5,580 bases of DNA from Methanosarcinaceae archaeon (GTDB lineage: Archaea > Halobacteriota > Methanosarcinia > Methanosarcinales > Methanosarcinaceae), in NCBI GenBank assembly GCA_030594665.1, contig JAUVET010000122.1, positions 1 through 5,580 on the forward strand, given 5' to 3'. The position numbers and the translations under genes are program-made. This document shows, piece by piece, positions 1 through 5,276 of this stretch. Numbering within the stretch: the stretch's first letter is position 1; every line of letters starts with the position of its first letter. The notes below the pieces were generated by a model, which saw only the letters and a list, made by a program, of their open reading frames with translations, ran no database searches and was not told where the DNA came from.

Positions 1-490
1 CAACACCTATTGCACCTCCGCCCATGATCACCAGGTTTCCAGTGTTTTTGAACGCATTTTGGATTTTGATACCATCAGATAATGTCCGAAGTGTGAACAC
101 ATTTTCAAGTTGGGCGCAGGATTTGATATTTTCGGGAATGCGGGGGTAACTTCCGGTTGCGATCACAAGTTTATCAAATGGAAGTATCTCGCTTCCGATA
201 TGGATCGTTTTAGTATCGATGTTGATCGAATTGACCGTTGTGTTAAGTTTTACTTCAATCCCCATCCCTTTAAAGATATCAGGACTTCTGACGATCAATT
301 CTTCAAAACTCTTGATCTTGTTACCAAGAACAAATGGCATTCCGCATTGGCTGTATGCGGTGTGTGCATCTTTCGATATCACTGTGATGGAATAGTTTCC
401 GTGACGCTGGACGTGTGTTGCAACTGCCATCCCAACAGCACCTCCACCTATTATCACAAGGTTTTGACGCGGGGTTGTTTCTTTATTCAT
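1..490 (-). CDS. FAD/NAD(P)-dependent oxidoreductase, NADH oxidase/CoA-disulfide reductase-like (N-terminal part)
   Basis: Reading the minus strand from ATG at 490 gives 163 codons without a stop, running off the left edge, so the C-terminal part lies outside the window. Residues 11-20 (LVIIGGGAVG) form the FAD-binding Rossmann GxGxxG-type loop. Residues 45-56 (AYSQCGMPFVLG) match the motif around the redox-active cysteine of the CoA-disulfide reductase/NADH oxidase group, so Cys49 is the likely redox residue. Residues 109-114 (VIATGS) are the usual ATG motif of this flavoprotein fold, and residues 153-163 (LVIMGGGAIGV) begin the second, NAD(P)-binding Rossmann loop. Family members are usually about 440-560 residues, so about a third is visible. 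Known members reduce oxygen, CoA disulfide, polysulfide or similar acceptors with NAD(P)H; the substrate here cannot be told. The start is the first ATG before the FAD motif, but no good Shine-Dalgarno precedes it. It is transcribed divergently from dnaG. Confidence 0.9.
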   Translation of the reverse strand, partial: MNKETTPRQNLVIIGGGAVGMAVATHVQRHGNYSITVISKDAHTAYSQCGMPFVLGNKIKSFEELIVRSPDIFKGMGIEVKLNTTVNSINIDTKTIHIGSEILPFDKLVIATGSYPRIPENIKSCAQLENVFTLRTLSDGIKIQNAFKNTGNLVIMGGGAIGV

Positions 491-542
491 GTTTTTAAGA
501 TAACCAAACGGGGATATTAGGGTTGTGGTTTTTGGAATGAAA

Positions 543-566
543 CACATTAATGTGGGTCAAATTTGA
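543..566. promoter_or_regulatory. Two adjacent perfect palindromes, candidate operator of the oxidoreductase gene
   Basis: CACATTAATGTG at 543-554 is a perfect 12-bp palindrome, and TCAAATTTGA at 557-566 is a perfect 10-bp palindrome two bases further on. They lie 53-76 bp upstream of the minus-strand start at 490, where a transcription regulator could bind. No regulator can be named, and short palindromes are common in AT-rich DNA. Confidence 0.3.
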
Positions 567-652
567 ATGAAAGGTAAGCAAGCCATGTACATAGGATAAA
601 CTGATCGGAGTGATCAATGAAGAGTAATTGTAGTGTTCGATCATTGGAACAA

Positions 653-706
653 GCGAGTTGGGGAGTGGGGGTTATTGTAGCAAAAAAATGCTTAAAAATA
701 ACTCGC
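653..706. repeat. Inverted repeat GCGAGTT/AACTCGC, possible decayed relative of the dnaG-upstream repeats
   Basis: GCGAGTT at 653-659 pairs with AACTCGC at 700-706. The right arm (TAACTCGC) is followed by an alternating TA tract at 712-723, as the 38-bp repeat at 1623-1660 is followed by an AT palindrome. The left arm resembles the reverse complement of the same repeat, with gaps. The relationship is tentative. Confidence 0.3.
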
Positions 707-736
707 TCATTCTATATATATATAAGTAAACAGTGT

Positions 737-744
737 TATATAAA
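737..744 (-). promoter_or_regulatory. Candidate box A (TATA) element for the oxidoreductase
   Basis: The minus strand reads TTTATATA here, the canonical methanogen box A. Transcription would start near 712, leaving a leader of about 220 nt to the start codon at 490, which is long. The tract is AT-rich and chance occurrence is quite possible. Confidence 0.25.
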
Positions 745-978
745 ATTATCGATTTTGATAACCACAAGTTTATTAAGCTTCAACTACTTATGATAATACG
801 TAATCACCAAATGCAGATTACATTATGATCGAAAGCTAATAAAGGTGTAACAGACACTCAAATATTGAATTAGTACGATCATTATACAATAATAGTTAGA
901 ATTCAGTATATTTACAACATTATCAAATCATTCAGATATCATATTACAATGGAGCAAATATAAATAAAATTAAAATAT

Positions 979-1033
979 AACTTTAAATGTGAACTTAATT
1001 TTAAACTTATATTTAAATTTACATTGTAAAGTT
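979..1033. repeat. AT-rich imperfect stem-loop
   Basis: AACTTT (979-984) and AATGT (986-990) pair with ACATT (1021-1025) and AAAGTT (1028-1033), around an interior that is almost purely A and T. It could mark easily melted or curved DNA. With this composition such pairing may be accidental. Confidence 0.25.
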
Positions 1034-1443
1034 TAAGCATAAAAAAAGATATGACACTGTATTGACAAAGGACATTTCAGGGTTATGGTTATGAAGATAA
1101 AATCTTGGAATTTTAGCAGCATAGATAGTCTGCAACAGTTTATGAAACTGTTGGGATATGAAGATATTCTTGCTAAAGGTCGAACTTGCCAACAATAAAT
1201 GGATTGTGTTATATTGATAAACATGCAAATGGCATGATGCGAAAAACATTTACAATCATTGTTTCTATTGTATGAAAATTTGCCATATTAAATACATACA
1301 ACGATTTGTATGGGGAATTTCAAATACAGTATTATTAGATTTAGATTAGCATTGGAAGGGATAAATCGGTCTGACCGTTATGTACATCAGAATCAATTAT
1401 CCTGAGTATGTTGTAAATCCATACACTTCTACTATTTTTGTAT

Positions 1444-1553
1444 TTGTACATGATGTGTAACATCATGTCAATTAGGATGATCGAATCCCAACGAGAAAAC
1501 GCTTACTTTGTTCGCGTTAACTCGGAGTACATAATCTTACAGATTATGTACAA
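1444..1553. repeat. 110-bp element with hairpin-forming terminal inverted repeats
   Basis: The outer ends are TTGTACAT (1444-1451) and its inverse ATGTACAA (1546-1553), and the inverted match extends over 25 bp with 21 identities (1444-1468 against 1529-1553). Each end is itself a perfect hairpin. The left has 8-bp arms around loop TGTAA (1448-1455, 1461-1468). The right has 10-bp arms around loop TTACA (1527-1536, 1542-1551). The two loops are reverse complements. The four mismatches fall in two pairs facing each other across the stems, so base pairing is kept in both ends. No coding capacity and no clear target duplication are seen. The interior carries repeat copy A (1490-1530). It may be a miniature mobile element or a conserved protein/RNA hairpin pair. 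Confidence 0.55.
1490..1530 (+). repeat. Divergent copy A of the AACGAGAAAA...TAACTCG repeat
   Basis: It begins with AACGAGAAAA and carries TTAACTCG near its right end, as copies B and C do, but the middle differs and is about 3 bp longer. It runs straight into the 10-bp-stem hairpin at 1527-1551, after which AACAAGAAAAT (1552-1562) looks like the start of a further partial copy. Confidence 0.45.
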
Positions 1554-1622
1554 CAAGAAAATATCATTAGTATTTGAATTTGCTTGTTTGGGTTGAGATC
1601 AAAGATACGTCTTGCATAGGCG

Positions 1623-1660
1623 AACGAGAAAATCCTCGCTGTGCTCGGATTAACTCGCAC
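1623..1660 (+). repeat. 38-bp direct repeat, copy B
   Basis: It matches copy C (1683-1720) at 34 of 38 positions, and all four differences are transitions. The unit opens AACGAGAAAATCC and closes AACTCGCAC. Copies B and C start 60 bp apart. Confidence 0.7.
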
Positions 1661-1681
1661 TATATATTTATAAAATATATA
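1661..1681. repeat. Perfect AT hairpin between repeat copies B and C
   Basis: TATATATTT (1661-1669) pairs with AAATATATA (1673-1681) around a 3-nt loop. It sits in the same place relative to copy B as the 1527-1551 hairpin does to copy A, so the alternation of repeat and hairpin is a recurring architecture. Confidence 0.6.
1667..1680 (+). promoter_or_regulatory. dnaG: Possible TATA element for dnaG
   Basis: The right half of the AT hairpin contains TTATAAAATATA, about 90-100 bp upstream of the dnaG start. It would place the transcript start near 1700, inside repeat copy C, with a leader of about 70 nt. No better TATA box lies closer to the gene. If used, the promoter would be built from the repeat array. 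Confidence 0.3.
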
Positions 1682-1682
1682 C

Positions 1683-1720
1683 AACGAGAAAATCCCCGCT
1701 ATGCCCGGATCAACTCGCAC
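1683..1720 (+). repeat. 38-bp direct repeat, copy C
   Basis: This is the second of the two well-matched copies (34/38 with copy B), ending 50 bp before the dnaG start codon. It lies between the putative TATA box and the gene, so it may be part of the dnaG 5' leader. Confidence 0.7.
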
Positions 1721-1757
1721 ATTCATGAAAAACGCACAATGACAGATAATTAATTGT

Positions 1758-1762
1758 GGAGG
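1758..1762 (+). promoter_or_regulatory. dnaG: Shine-Dalgarno GGAGG that fixes the dnaG start
   Basis: GGAGG ends 8 nt before ATG at 1771. The same frame can be opened from GTG at 1756, but that codon overlaps this site, so ATG 1771 is the likely start. Confidence 0.85.
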
Positions 1763-1770
1763 ATAAAAAT

Positions 1771-3123
1771 ATGCAAAATACAGATACTACAAAGTACATT
1801 ATTCATTCCAAGATCAATGCGGATGGGGTTATTGAACGTCCTGATATAGTAGGTGCCATTTTCGGACAGACCGAAGGGCTGCTTGGTTCGGATCTTGACT
1901 TGCGCGACCTTCAAAAAACAGGTCGTATAGGCAGGATCGAGGTTCTTGTAAATACTAAAGGCGGGAAAGCAAGAGGAAATATCCTGATCCCATCAAGTCT
2001 TGATAAGGTTGAGACATCAATTTTAGCGGCATCGCTTGAAACGATTGATAGGGTTGGTCCTTGCAGTGCAACGATCGAGATAACCAATATCGAGGATGTA
2101 CGCGCGACAAAGAGGCAACAGATCGTTGACAGGGCAAAGTATATTCTCACTGACATGTTCGATGTGAATCTACCCGAATCACAGGAGATCGCTGACGAAG
2201 TACGTCAGTCCGTGCGCATTGAGGAAATGCAATATTATGGCAAGAACAAGATCCCATGCGGTCCTAATATGCTTGAATCGGATGCCATTGTAGTTGTCGA
2301 AGGGCGTGCAGATGTATTGAACCTTTTACGATATGGCATTAAGAATACAGTTTGTGTCGGCGGCACAAATGTTCCACCTGAAGTTGCAGAACTTACAAAA
2401 ACAAGAACAGTTACTGCATTTACAGATGGTGACCGTGGAGGAGAACTGATAATCAAGGAACTTCTCCAGATTGCGGATATTGATTATATTGCAAGGGCAC
2501 CTGATGGGAAAAGTGTGGAAGATCTTGTCCAGAGAGAGATTGTGCGGGCACTGCGCCAGAAGGTACCTGTTGAACAGGCTATGGAGAAATATGCTATTCG
2601 TCAATCATCCGATTCACACAAAACCACAAGGGTTTCAAGGCTGTCAAAACGAAATGAACAAAGAAGAGGTACGGATACTAAGAGACCTGTGGTCGAAAAG
2701 GCTGAACGGGTTGAGAAAGTTCCGGCAAAAAAACATGAACGAAAAGTGGCAGAACCATCAAAGCAGCGCCGTAGAGAACCTGCAAGAAAAGTTACGTCAA
2801 AGCCAAAAGCTGCCGTATCTGCAAAAGAAGCAATGGAAGGCCAGAGGTTTAAACCTCACGCTGATGAATTGGTGGGCACGCTTGGTGCGCGCTTGTTAGG
2901 ATCGGATGACGATATAGTTGTGGAAACTGCGGTTCGTGACCTTGTACACACACTAAAAGAGTGTGACGATAGTGTTAAAAGCGTTGTATTCGACGGCGTG
3001 ATCACCCAGAGGATACTTGACATTGCAGCAGATAAGGGAATCAATAATCTCATTGGTGTCAAGATCGGGAACATAGCAAAAAGTCCCTCAAAAGTGAAAG
3101 TGTTCACAGCACAGGGATTGTAA
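1771..3123 (+). CDS. dnaG: Archaeal DnaG (Toprim-domain primase-like, exosome subunit)
   Basis: This 450-residue protein is full length for the archaeal DnaG family. Residues 1 to about 165 form the conserved archaeal N-terminal region. The Toprim domain follows at about 169-250: Glu177 in VVVEGRAD is the catalytic glutamate and D219-G-D221 in DGDRGG is the metal-binding DxD pair. Residues about 278-350 are a Lys/Arg/Glu-rich, low-complexity linker, presumably disordered. A conserved C-terminal domain (about 351-450) ends the protein. There is no zinc finger or helicase-binding domain as in bacterial DnaG. In studied archaea this protein makes short RNA primers in vitro and is a stable exosome component, its C-terminal region contacting Csl4 and its N-terminal part favouring poly(A) RNA. 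The last two roles are family knowledge, not visible here. The start rests on the GGAGG at 1758. It is not operonic with a visible partner: 491-1755 is non-coding and a folded repeat follows. Confidence 0.96.
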   Translation: MQNTDTTKYIIHSKINADGVIERPDIVGAIFGQTEGLLGSDLDLRDLQKTGRIGRIEVLVNTKGGKARGNILIPSSLDKVETSILAASLETIDRVGPCSATIEITNIEDVRATKRQQIVDRAKYILTDMFDVNLPESQEIADEVRQSVRIEEMQYYGKNKIPCGPNMLESDAIVVVEGRADVLNLLRYGIKNTVCVGGTNVPPEVAELTKTRTVTAFTDGDRGGELIIKELLQIADIDYIARAPDGKSVEDLVQREIVRALRQKVPVEQAMEKYAIRQSSDSHKTTRVSRLSKRNEQRRGTDTKRPVVEKAERVEKVPAKKHERKVAEPSKQRRREPARKVTSKPKAAVSAKEAMEGQRFKPHADELVGTLGARLLGSDDDIVVETAVRDLVHTLKECDDSVKSVVFDGVITQRILDIAADKGINNLIGVKIGNIAKSPSKVKVFTAQGL

Positions 3124-3176
3124 TTTCATTTGTTAGATGATTTCATTGACACTGTCCAATTTCCCAGTTATTTTTA

Positions 3177-3297
3177 AGACGCTGATTCACGCAGATTTAC
3201 GCTGATTTAAGGTTGCATCTGCGTTAATCAGCGTTACCTGCACGCCCTTAGGCGTAGCAGGCACTCAACTCCGCAGGAGGTGAGTGTATCTGCGTCT
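3177..3297. repeat. 121-bp folded intergenic repeat element with 10-bp phased units
   Basis: The ends form an inverted repeat (AGACGCTGAT at 3177-3186 against ATCTGCGTCT at 3288-3297, 9/10). Inside are three consecutive hairpins. The first pairs 18-nt arms (3179-3196 with 3217-3234, one mismatch). The second pairs CTGC and ACGCC with GGCGT and GCAG around CTTA (3238-3260). The third pairs CACTCA and CTCC with GGAG and TGAGTG around GCA (3262-3286). The left arm is made of three tandem 10-bp units of form ACRCNGATTN (3179-3208). It is more GC-rich than its surroundings and lies 53 bp behind dnaG. It resembles dispersed repeats often found next to GxxExxY genes, and one such gene begins 2 kb downstream. 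Confidence 0.7.
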
Positions 3298-3323
3298 AAT
3301 ATAATTGTTAAAATCACTGGATT

Positions 3324-4517
3324 TTGGAATTGTGCCGATTTCATCTAACGAAATCATCGATCGGAAATGTATCAGGGGAGATTCAGATCCCTTCGAAACA
3401 TTTCCTGATAACTTTTTTTCTCGTTCATCTCATAAGCTATTATTCAAATCTCCAAACATGTAAATACCTTGACCCTTATCCACTGATTCGAGGGATTACA
3501 ATATCAAAACGGCTAATTGATCTGGGTGTTCTGGCAGTCCGCCAGAAGAACGTGCGCGGCACATTCAAACCGCACCTTGCTATCAAATTCAGATCAGAAG
3601 ACGGCAAACCGTGTGCATTTTCAGTAGATACTACACGCATTCCTAAAAAATACCAGCAGCCTGACGCATACCTGATAACACATGCTCATTCTGACCATCA
3701 CGGCAAATCTGCAATGCTCTCCGAGCGCTCGGTTTGCTCTGATAAAACCGCGGTTGCACTGCAGATCAGGCACGACCAAAAGTATAGTGGGTCAACTGTA
3801 GTTGTAGGTGAATCCATCGATATCAACGGAGTGACCGTTAAAACTTACCCCACCGGACATACAGTCGGTGCGACCGCGTTTTACTGGGAGAATGAAGTTG
3901 GCACGCGCATCCTTGTAACAGGCGATGTTAAGGACGCATCACAATTACCGAAATGCGATGTCCTTATAACCGAAGCCAATTACGGCGACCATGCAGACTC
4001 AACATGCCACTTCGAAGATGACATCGCCGGATTCAACAATGCCATGGAAATGGATAGCAGTGTCGCCTTTGGTGCGTATGCGTTCGGCAAGGCCCAGCGT
4101 GCAGTTGAACTCATTCGCGAATTCGGATACAACGGTGCTATTGAAATGGAAAGCAAAAGCCTTATCCTCACACAATACCTGCTAAAAGACTGCGGCGAAC
4201 TTGTAGGACTCGGTGAAACAGGCGGAGAAGGCATGTGTGTCGTACCTCCATGGGACCTTGGCAAACTACCCCGGGAGATTCCAAAATACGTGCTCACAGG
4301 CAGGGATGACTATTACTATCCTTCAATAAATATAAGCGACCATCTGGACGCAACCGGGCTTGTGAAAATGGTAGGGGACATCGACCCTGAAGTTGCGATC
4401 ATCTATCATCCGAATGGGGATAGACCTGCAAAGTTTGCACGGCATCTTAATTCCATAGGCATCGAATCTATATCCATTGACAACATCAACAACGTTTTAA
4501 GCAACGAGTTTATTTAG
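3324..4517 (+). CDS. Metallo-β-lactamase-fold exonuclease-like protein (COG1236/β-CASP-related)
   Basis: The frame is open from TTG 3324 to TAG 4517 (397 codons). Numbering from TTG, HAHSDHHG at 120-127 is the HxHxDH zinc-binding motif, His179 in PTGHTVG is a probable third-motif ligand, and Asp201 in VTGDVKD the bridging aspartate. TEANYGD (216-222), FGKAQR (254-259) and ISDHLD (337-342) match motifs of the SNM1/CPSF-like nuclease group, whose members process RNA or DNA ends. Activity on a given substrate is inference. The start is doubtful: family-like sequence begins only around residue 58-60 (ITISKRLIDLGV). TTG 3324 and TTG 3330 are the only conventional start codons before it, and the next, GTG 3552, lies inside the conserved block. 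GAGGG at 3490-3494 sits 6 nt before ATA 3501, so an ATA or ATT start giving about 338 residues is possible. TTG 3324 is given only as the outer limit. No signal peptide or membrane segment is evident in the conserved part. Confidence 0.85.
   Translation: MELCRFHLTKSSIGNVSGEIQIPSKHFLITFFLVHLISYYSNLQTCKYLDPYPLIRGITISKRLIDLGVLAVRQKNVRGTFKPHLAIKFRSEDGKPCAFSVDTTRIPKKYQQPDAYLITHAHSDHHGKSAMLSERSVCSDKTAVALQIRHDQKYSGSTVVVGESIDINGVTVKTYPTGHTVGATAFYWENEVGTRILVTGDVKDASQLPKCDVLITEANYGDHADSTCHFEDDIAGFNNAMEMDSSVAFGAYAFGKAQRAVELIREFGYNGAIEMESKSLILTQYLLKDCGELVGLGETGGEGMCVVPPWDLGKLPREIPKYVLTGRDDYYYPSINISDHLDATGLVKMVGDIDPEVAIIYHPNGDRPAKFARHLNSIGIESISIDNINNVLSNEFI
3370..3419 (+). terminator. Stem-loop followed by T7, candidate terminator or attenuator
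   Basis: TATCAGG (3370-3376) pairs with CCTGATA (3404-3410), with an inner GGGA/TCCC pairing, and is followed at once by T7 (3413-3419). Archaeal termination depends mainly on T-tracts, so this could end the dnaG transcript or attenuate the following gene. Its presence argues that 3324-3494 is untranslated leader, not coding sequence. Confidence 0.4.
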
Positions 4518-4553
4518 GTTATCCTCCTCTATTGCCAAAAAAGAGCGTAAATA

Positions 4554-4562
4554 CTTATATAT
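4554..4562 (+). promoter_or_regulatory. TATA box of the EMC6-like gene
   Basis: CTTATATAT lies in the intergenic region after the metallo-β-lactamase gene, preceded by the purine-rich GCGTAAATA where a TFB recognition element is expected. A start site about 25 nt downstream (near 4585) would leave a leader of about 50 nt. This suggests the EMC6-like gene is transcribed on its own. Confidence 0.6.
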
Positions 4563-4622
4563 CTATTATTAGTTTAATGGTCAATACCATTTCATTCACG
4601 AATTCAGTTTAATCAAAAATTC

Positions 4623-4630
4623 AGGAGATC
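4623..4630 (+). promoter_or_regulatory. Shine-Dalgarno AGGAGATC for a TTG start
   Basis: AGGAGATC ends 6 nt before TTG 4637 and matches most of the usual archaeal anti-Shine-Dalgarno complement. No ATG lies near in this frame, so this site decides the unusual TTG start. Confidence 0.75.
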
Positions 4631-4636
4631 AAAACG

Positions 4637-5086
4637 TTGAGTAAGCAATACAGCAAATCCAAAAAAAACAAGGGGAAGAATGTAGAAAATGCTGCTAATG
4701 CTGACGCTAATTCTACTAATGCTGATGCTAACGACACTGCAGATGCAAAGTCTAATGTCACAAAAAGCAAAGGTATCATCACAGTCAAAGAAAGGACTCC
4801 TGAAGAGCGAAAGCAAAATCATATCGATGGTATTGTCAAAACAGCAGTCGCATCGATCATAGGGATCATTGCAGGATTTGTATGCTTAAAGCAGTTCGGA
4901 ACTGCTGAAGACACGACATGGTATGCGATACTCACGATCGTTGCCGTACTTGCATATTATGCACAAAGAATAATCTATCCGGCGATAAAGATCAATATCA
5001 AGGATTTCGGGTTCAAGGATTGGTTCTATGTTGAATTTCTGGTTATAGACTTTTGTCTTGTAACATGGACATTGCTTTTGAACTGA
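4637..5086 (+). CDS. EMC6-like membrane protein
   Basis: The protein has 149 residues and starts at TTG with a good ribosome binding site. Residues 1-60 are soluble and charged: a Lys-rich start, then a low-complexity Asn/Ala/Asp/Thr stretch (about 15-43). Three predicted membrane helices follow at about 66-84, 95-113 and 129-148, with the protein ending in TWTLLLN. The three-helix core, the KDWFY motif before the last helix and the tryptophan-containing C-terminus fit the archaeal EMC6-like family. Eukaryotic EMC6 is a core subunit of the ER membrane insertase complex, so a role in inserting proteins into the cell membrane is plausible but inferred. The acidic, Asn-rich tail is longer than the core needs and looks like a lineage-specific addition. 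It has its own TATA box at 4554 and a T-rich terminator after the stop. Confidence 0.8.
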   Translation: MSKQYSKSKKNKGKNVENAANADANSTNADANDTADAKSNVTKSKGIITVKERTPEERKQNHIDGIVKTAVASIIGIIAGFVCLKQFGTAEDTTWYAILTIVAVLAYYAQRIIYPAIKINIKDFGFKDWFYVEFLVIDFCLVTWTLLLN

Positions 5087-5092
5087 CCATTG

Positions 5093-5105
5093 TTTTTTAT
5101 TTTTT
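5093..5105 (+). terminator. T-tract terminator of the EMC6-like gene
   Basis: Two T6 runs (5093-5098 and 5100-5105) begin 7 nt after the stop codon, as expected for archaeal intrinsic termination. No stem is required or seen. Confidence 0.65.
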
Positions 5106-5221
5106 ATGTATCAGATGATTCACTACAATCGTTCAAAATTAAATATTTAAGTTTAAGTTTAGGTAACAACTCACGTTTTAGAAAACTTCATACATTTTTT
5201 TACGTAATCATTATGTTTTTT

Positions 5222-5253
5222 AGACACGGATTAACACCGATTTACACAGATGA
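5222..5253 (+). repeat. Three phased 10-bp repeats upstream of the GxxExxY gene
   Basis: Units at 5224-5233, 5234-5243 and 5244-5253 follow ACACNGATNN and align without gaps to the left arm of the element behind dnaG: 23 of 31 positions agree between 5222-5252 and 3177-3207. Nearly all differences fall on variable unit positions, and position 3 is G in all units of one element and A in all units of the other. An alternative in-frame ATG (5250-5252) lies inside the third unit. Confidence 0.65.
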
Positions 5254-5276
5254 TTGATGAACAGGATGTGGTATTT

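Larger units (their letters stand above)
491..1443. other. Long AT-rich intergenic region without a convincing gene
   Basis: This is the left and middle part of the spacer between the divergent oxidoreductase and dnaG. I find no tRNA or rRNA and no ORF with both a ribosome binding site and protein-like composition. Base composition is most extreme around 880-1050, which is almost entirely A and T. The stretch holds small palindromes (543-554, 557-566), TATA-like strings (712-725, 737-744), an inverted repeat (653-706), an AT-rich imperfect stem (979-1033) and a perfect hairpin with 7-bp stem (CATACAA at 1295-1301, TTGTATG at 1306-1312). A 37-codon reading frame at 1085-1198 on the plus strand has a fairly protein-like sequence but no ribosome binding site. 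Confidence 0.6.

Noticed and set aside
38..48. TTTCCAGTG resembling part of an archaeal origin recognition box
   Set aside because: It lies inside coding sequence, is a single partial match, and no orc1/cdc6 gene or second box is present.
110..520. Plus-strand 136-codon ORF
   Set aside because: It lies antisense over the oxidoreductase gene, whose cofactor and cysteine motifs are unmistakable, and its own protein has no recognisable features.
1019..1249. Minus-strand 76-codon ORF in the spacer
   Set aside because: Composition is that of translated AT-rich DNA, with no ribosome binding site and no recognisable domain.
1490..1720. CRISPR array formed by the 38-bp repeats
   Set aside because: There are only two good copies and one poor one, the repeats differ at several positions, and the 22-bp interval between copies B and C contains a perfect palindrome and so is not an acquired spacer.
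1544..1726. Minus-strand 60-codon ORF with a repeated RV(D/N)P…IFS peptide
   Set aside because: The peptide repeat only reflects DNA repeats spaced 60 bp, a multiple of three. There is no ribosome binding site, and the frame runs through hairpins.
1756..1770. GTG 1756 as the dnaG start
   Set aside because: The codon overlaps the GGAGG site that is ideally spaced for ATG 1771.
2471..2899. Plus-strand 142-codon ORF within dnaG
   Set aside because: It is an out-of-frame shadow created by the Lys/Arg-rich linker coding sequence of dnaG.
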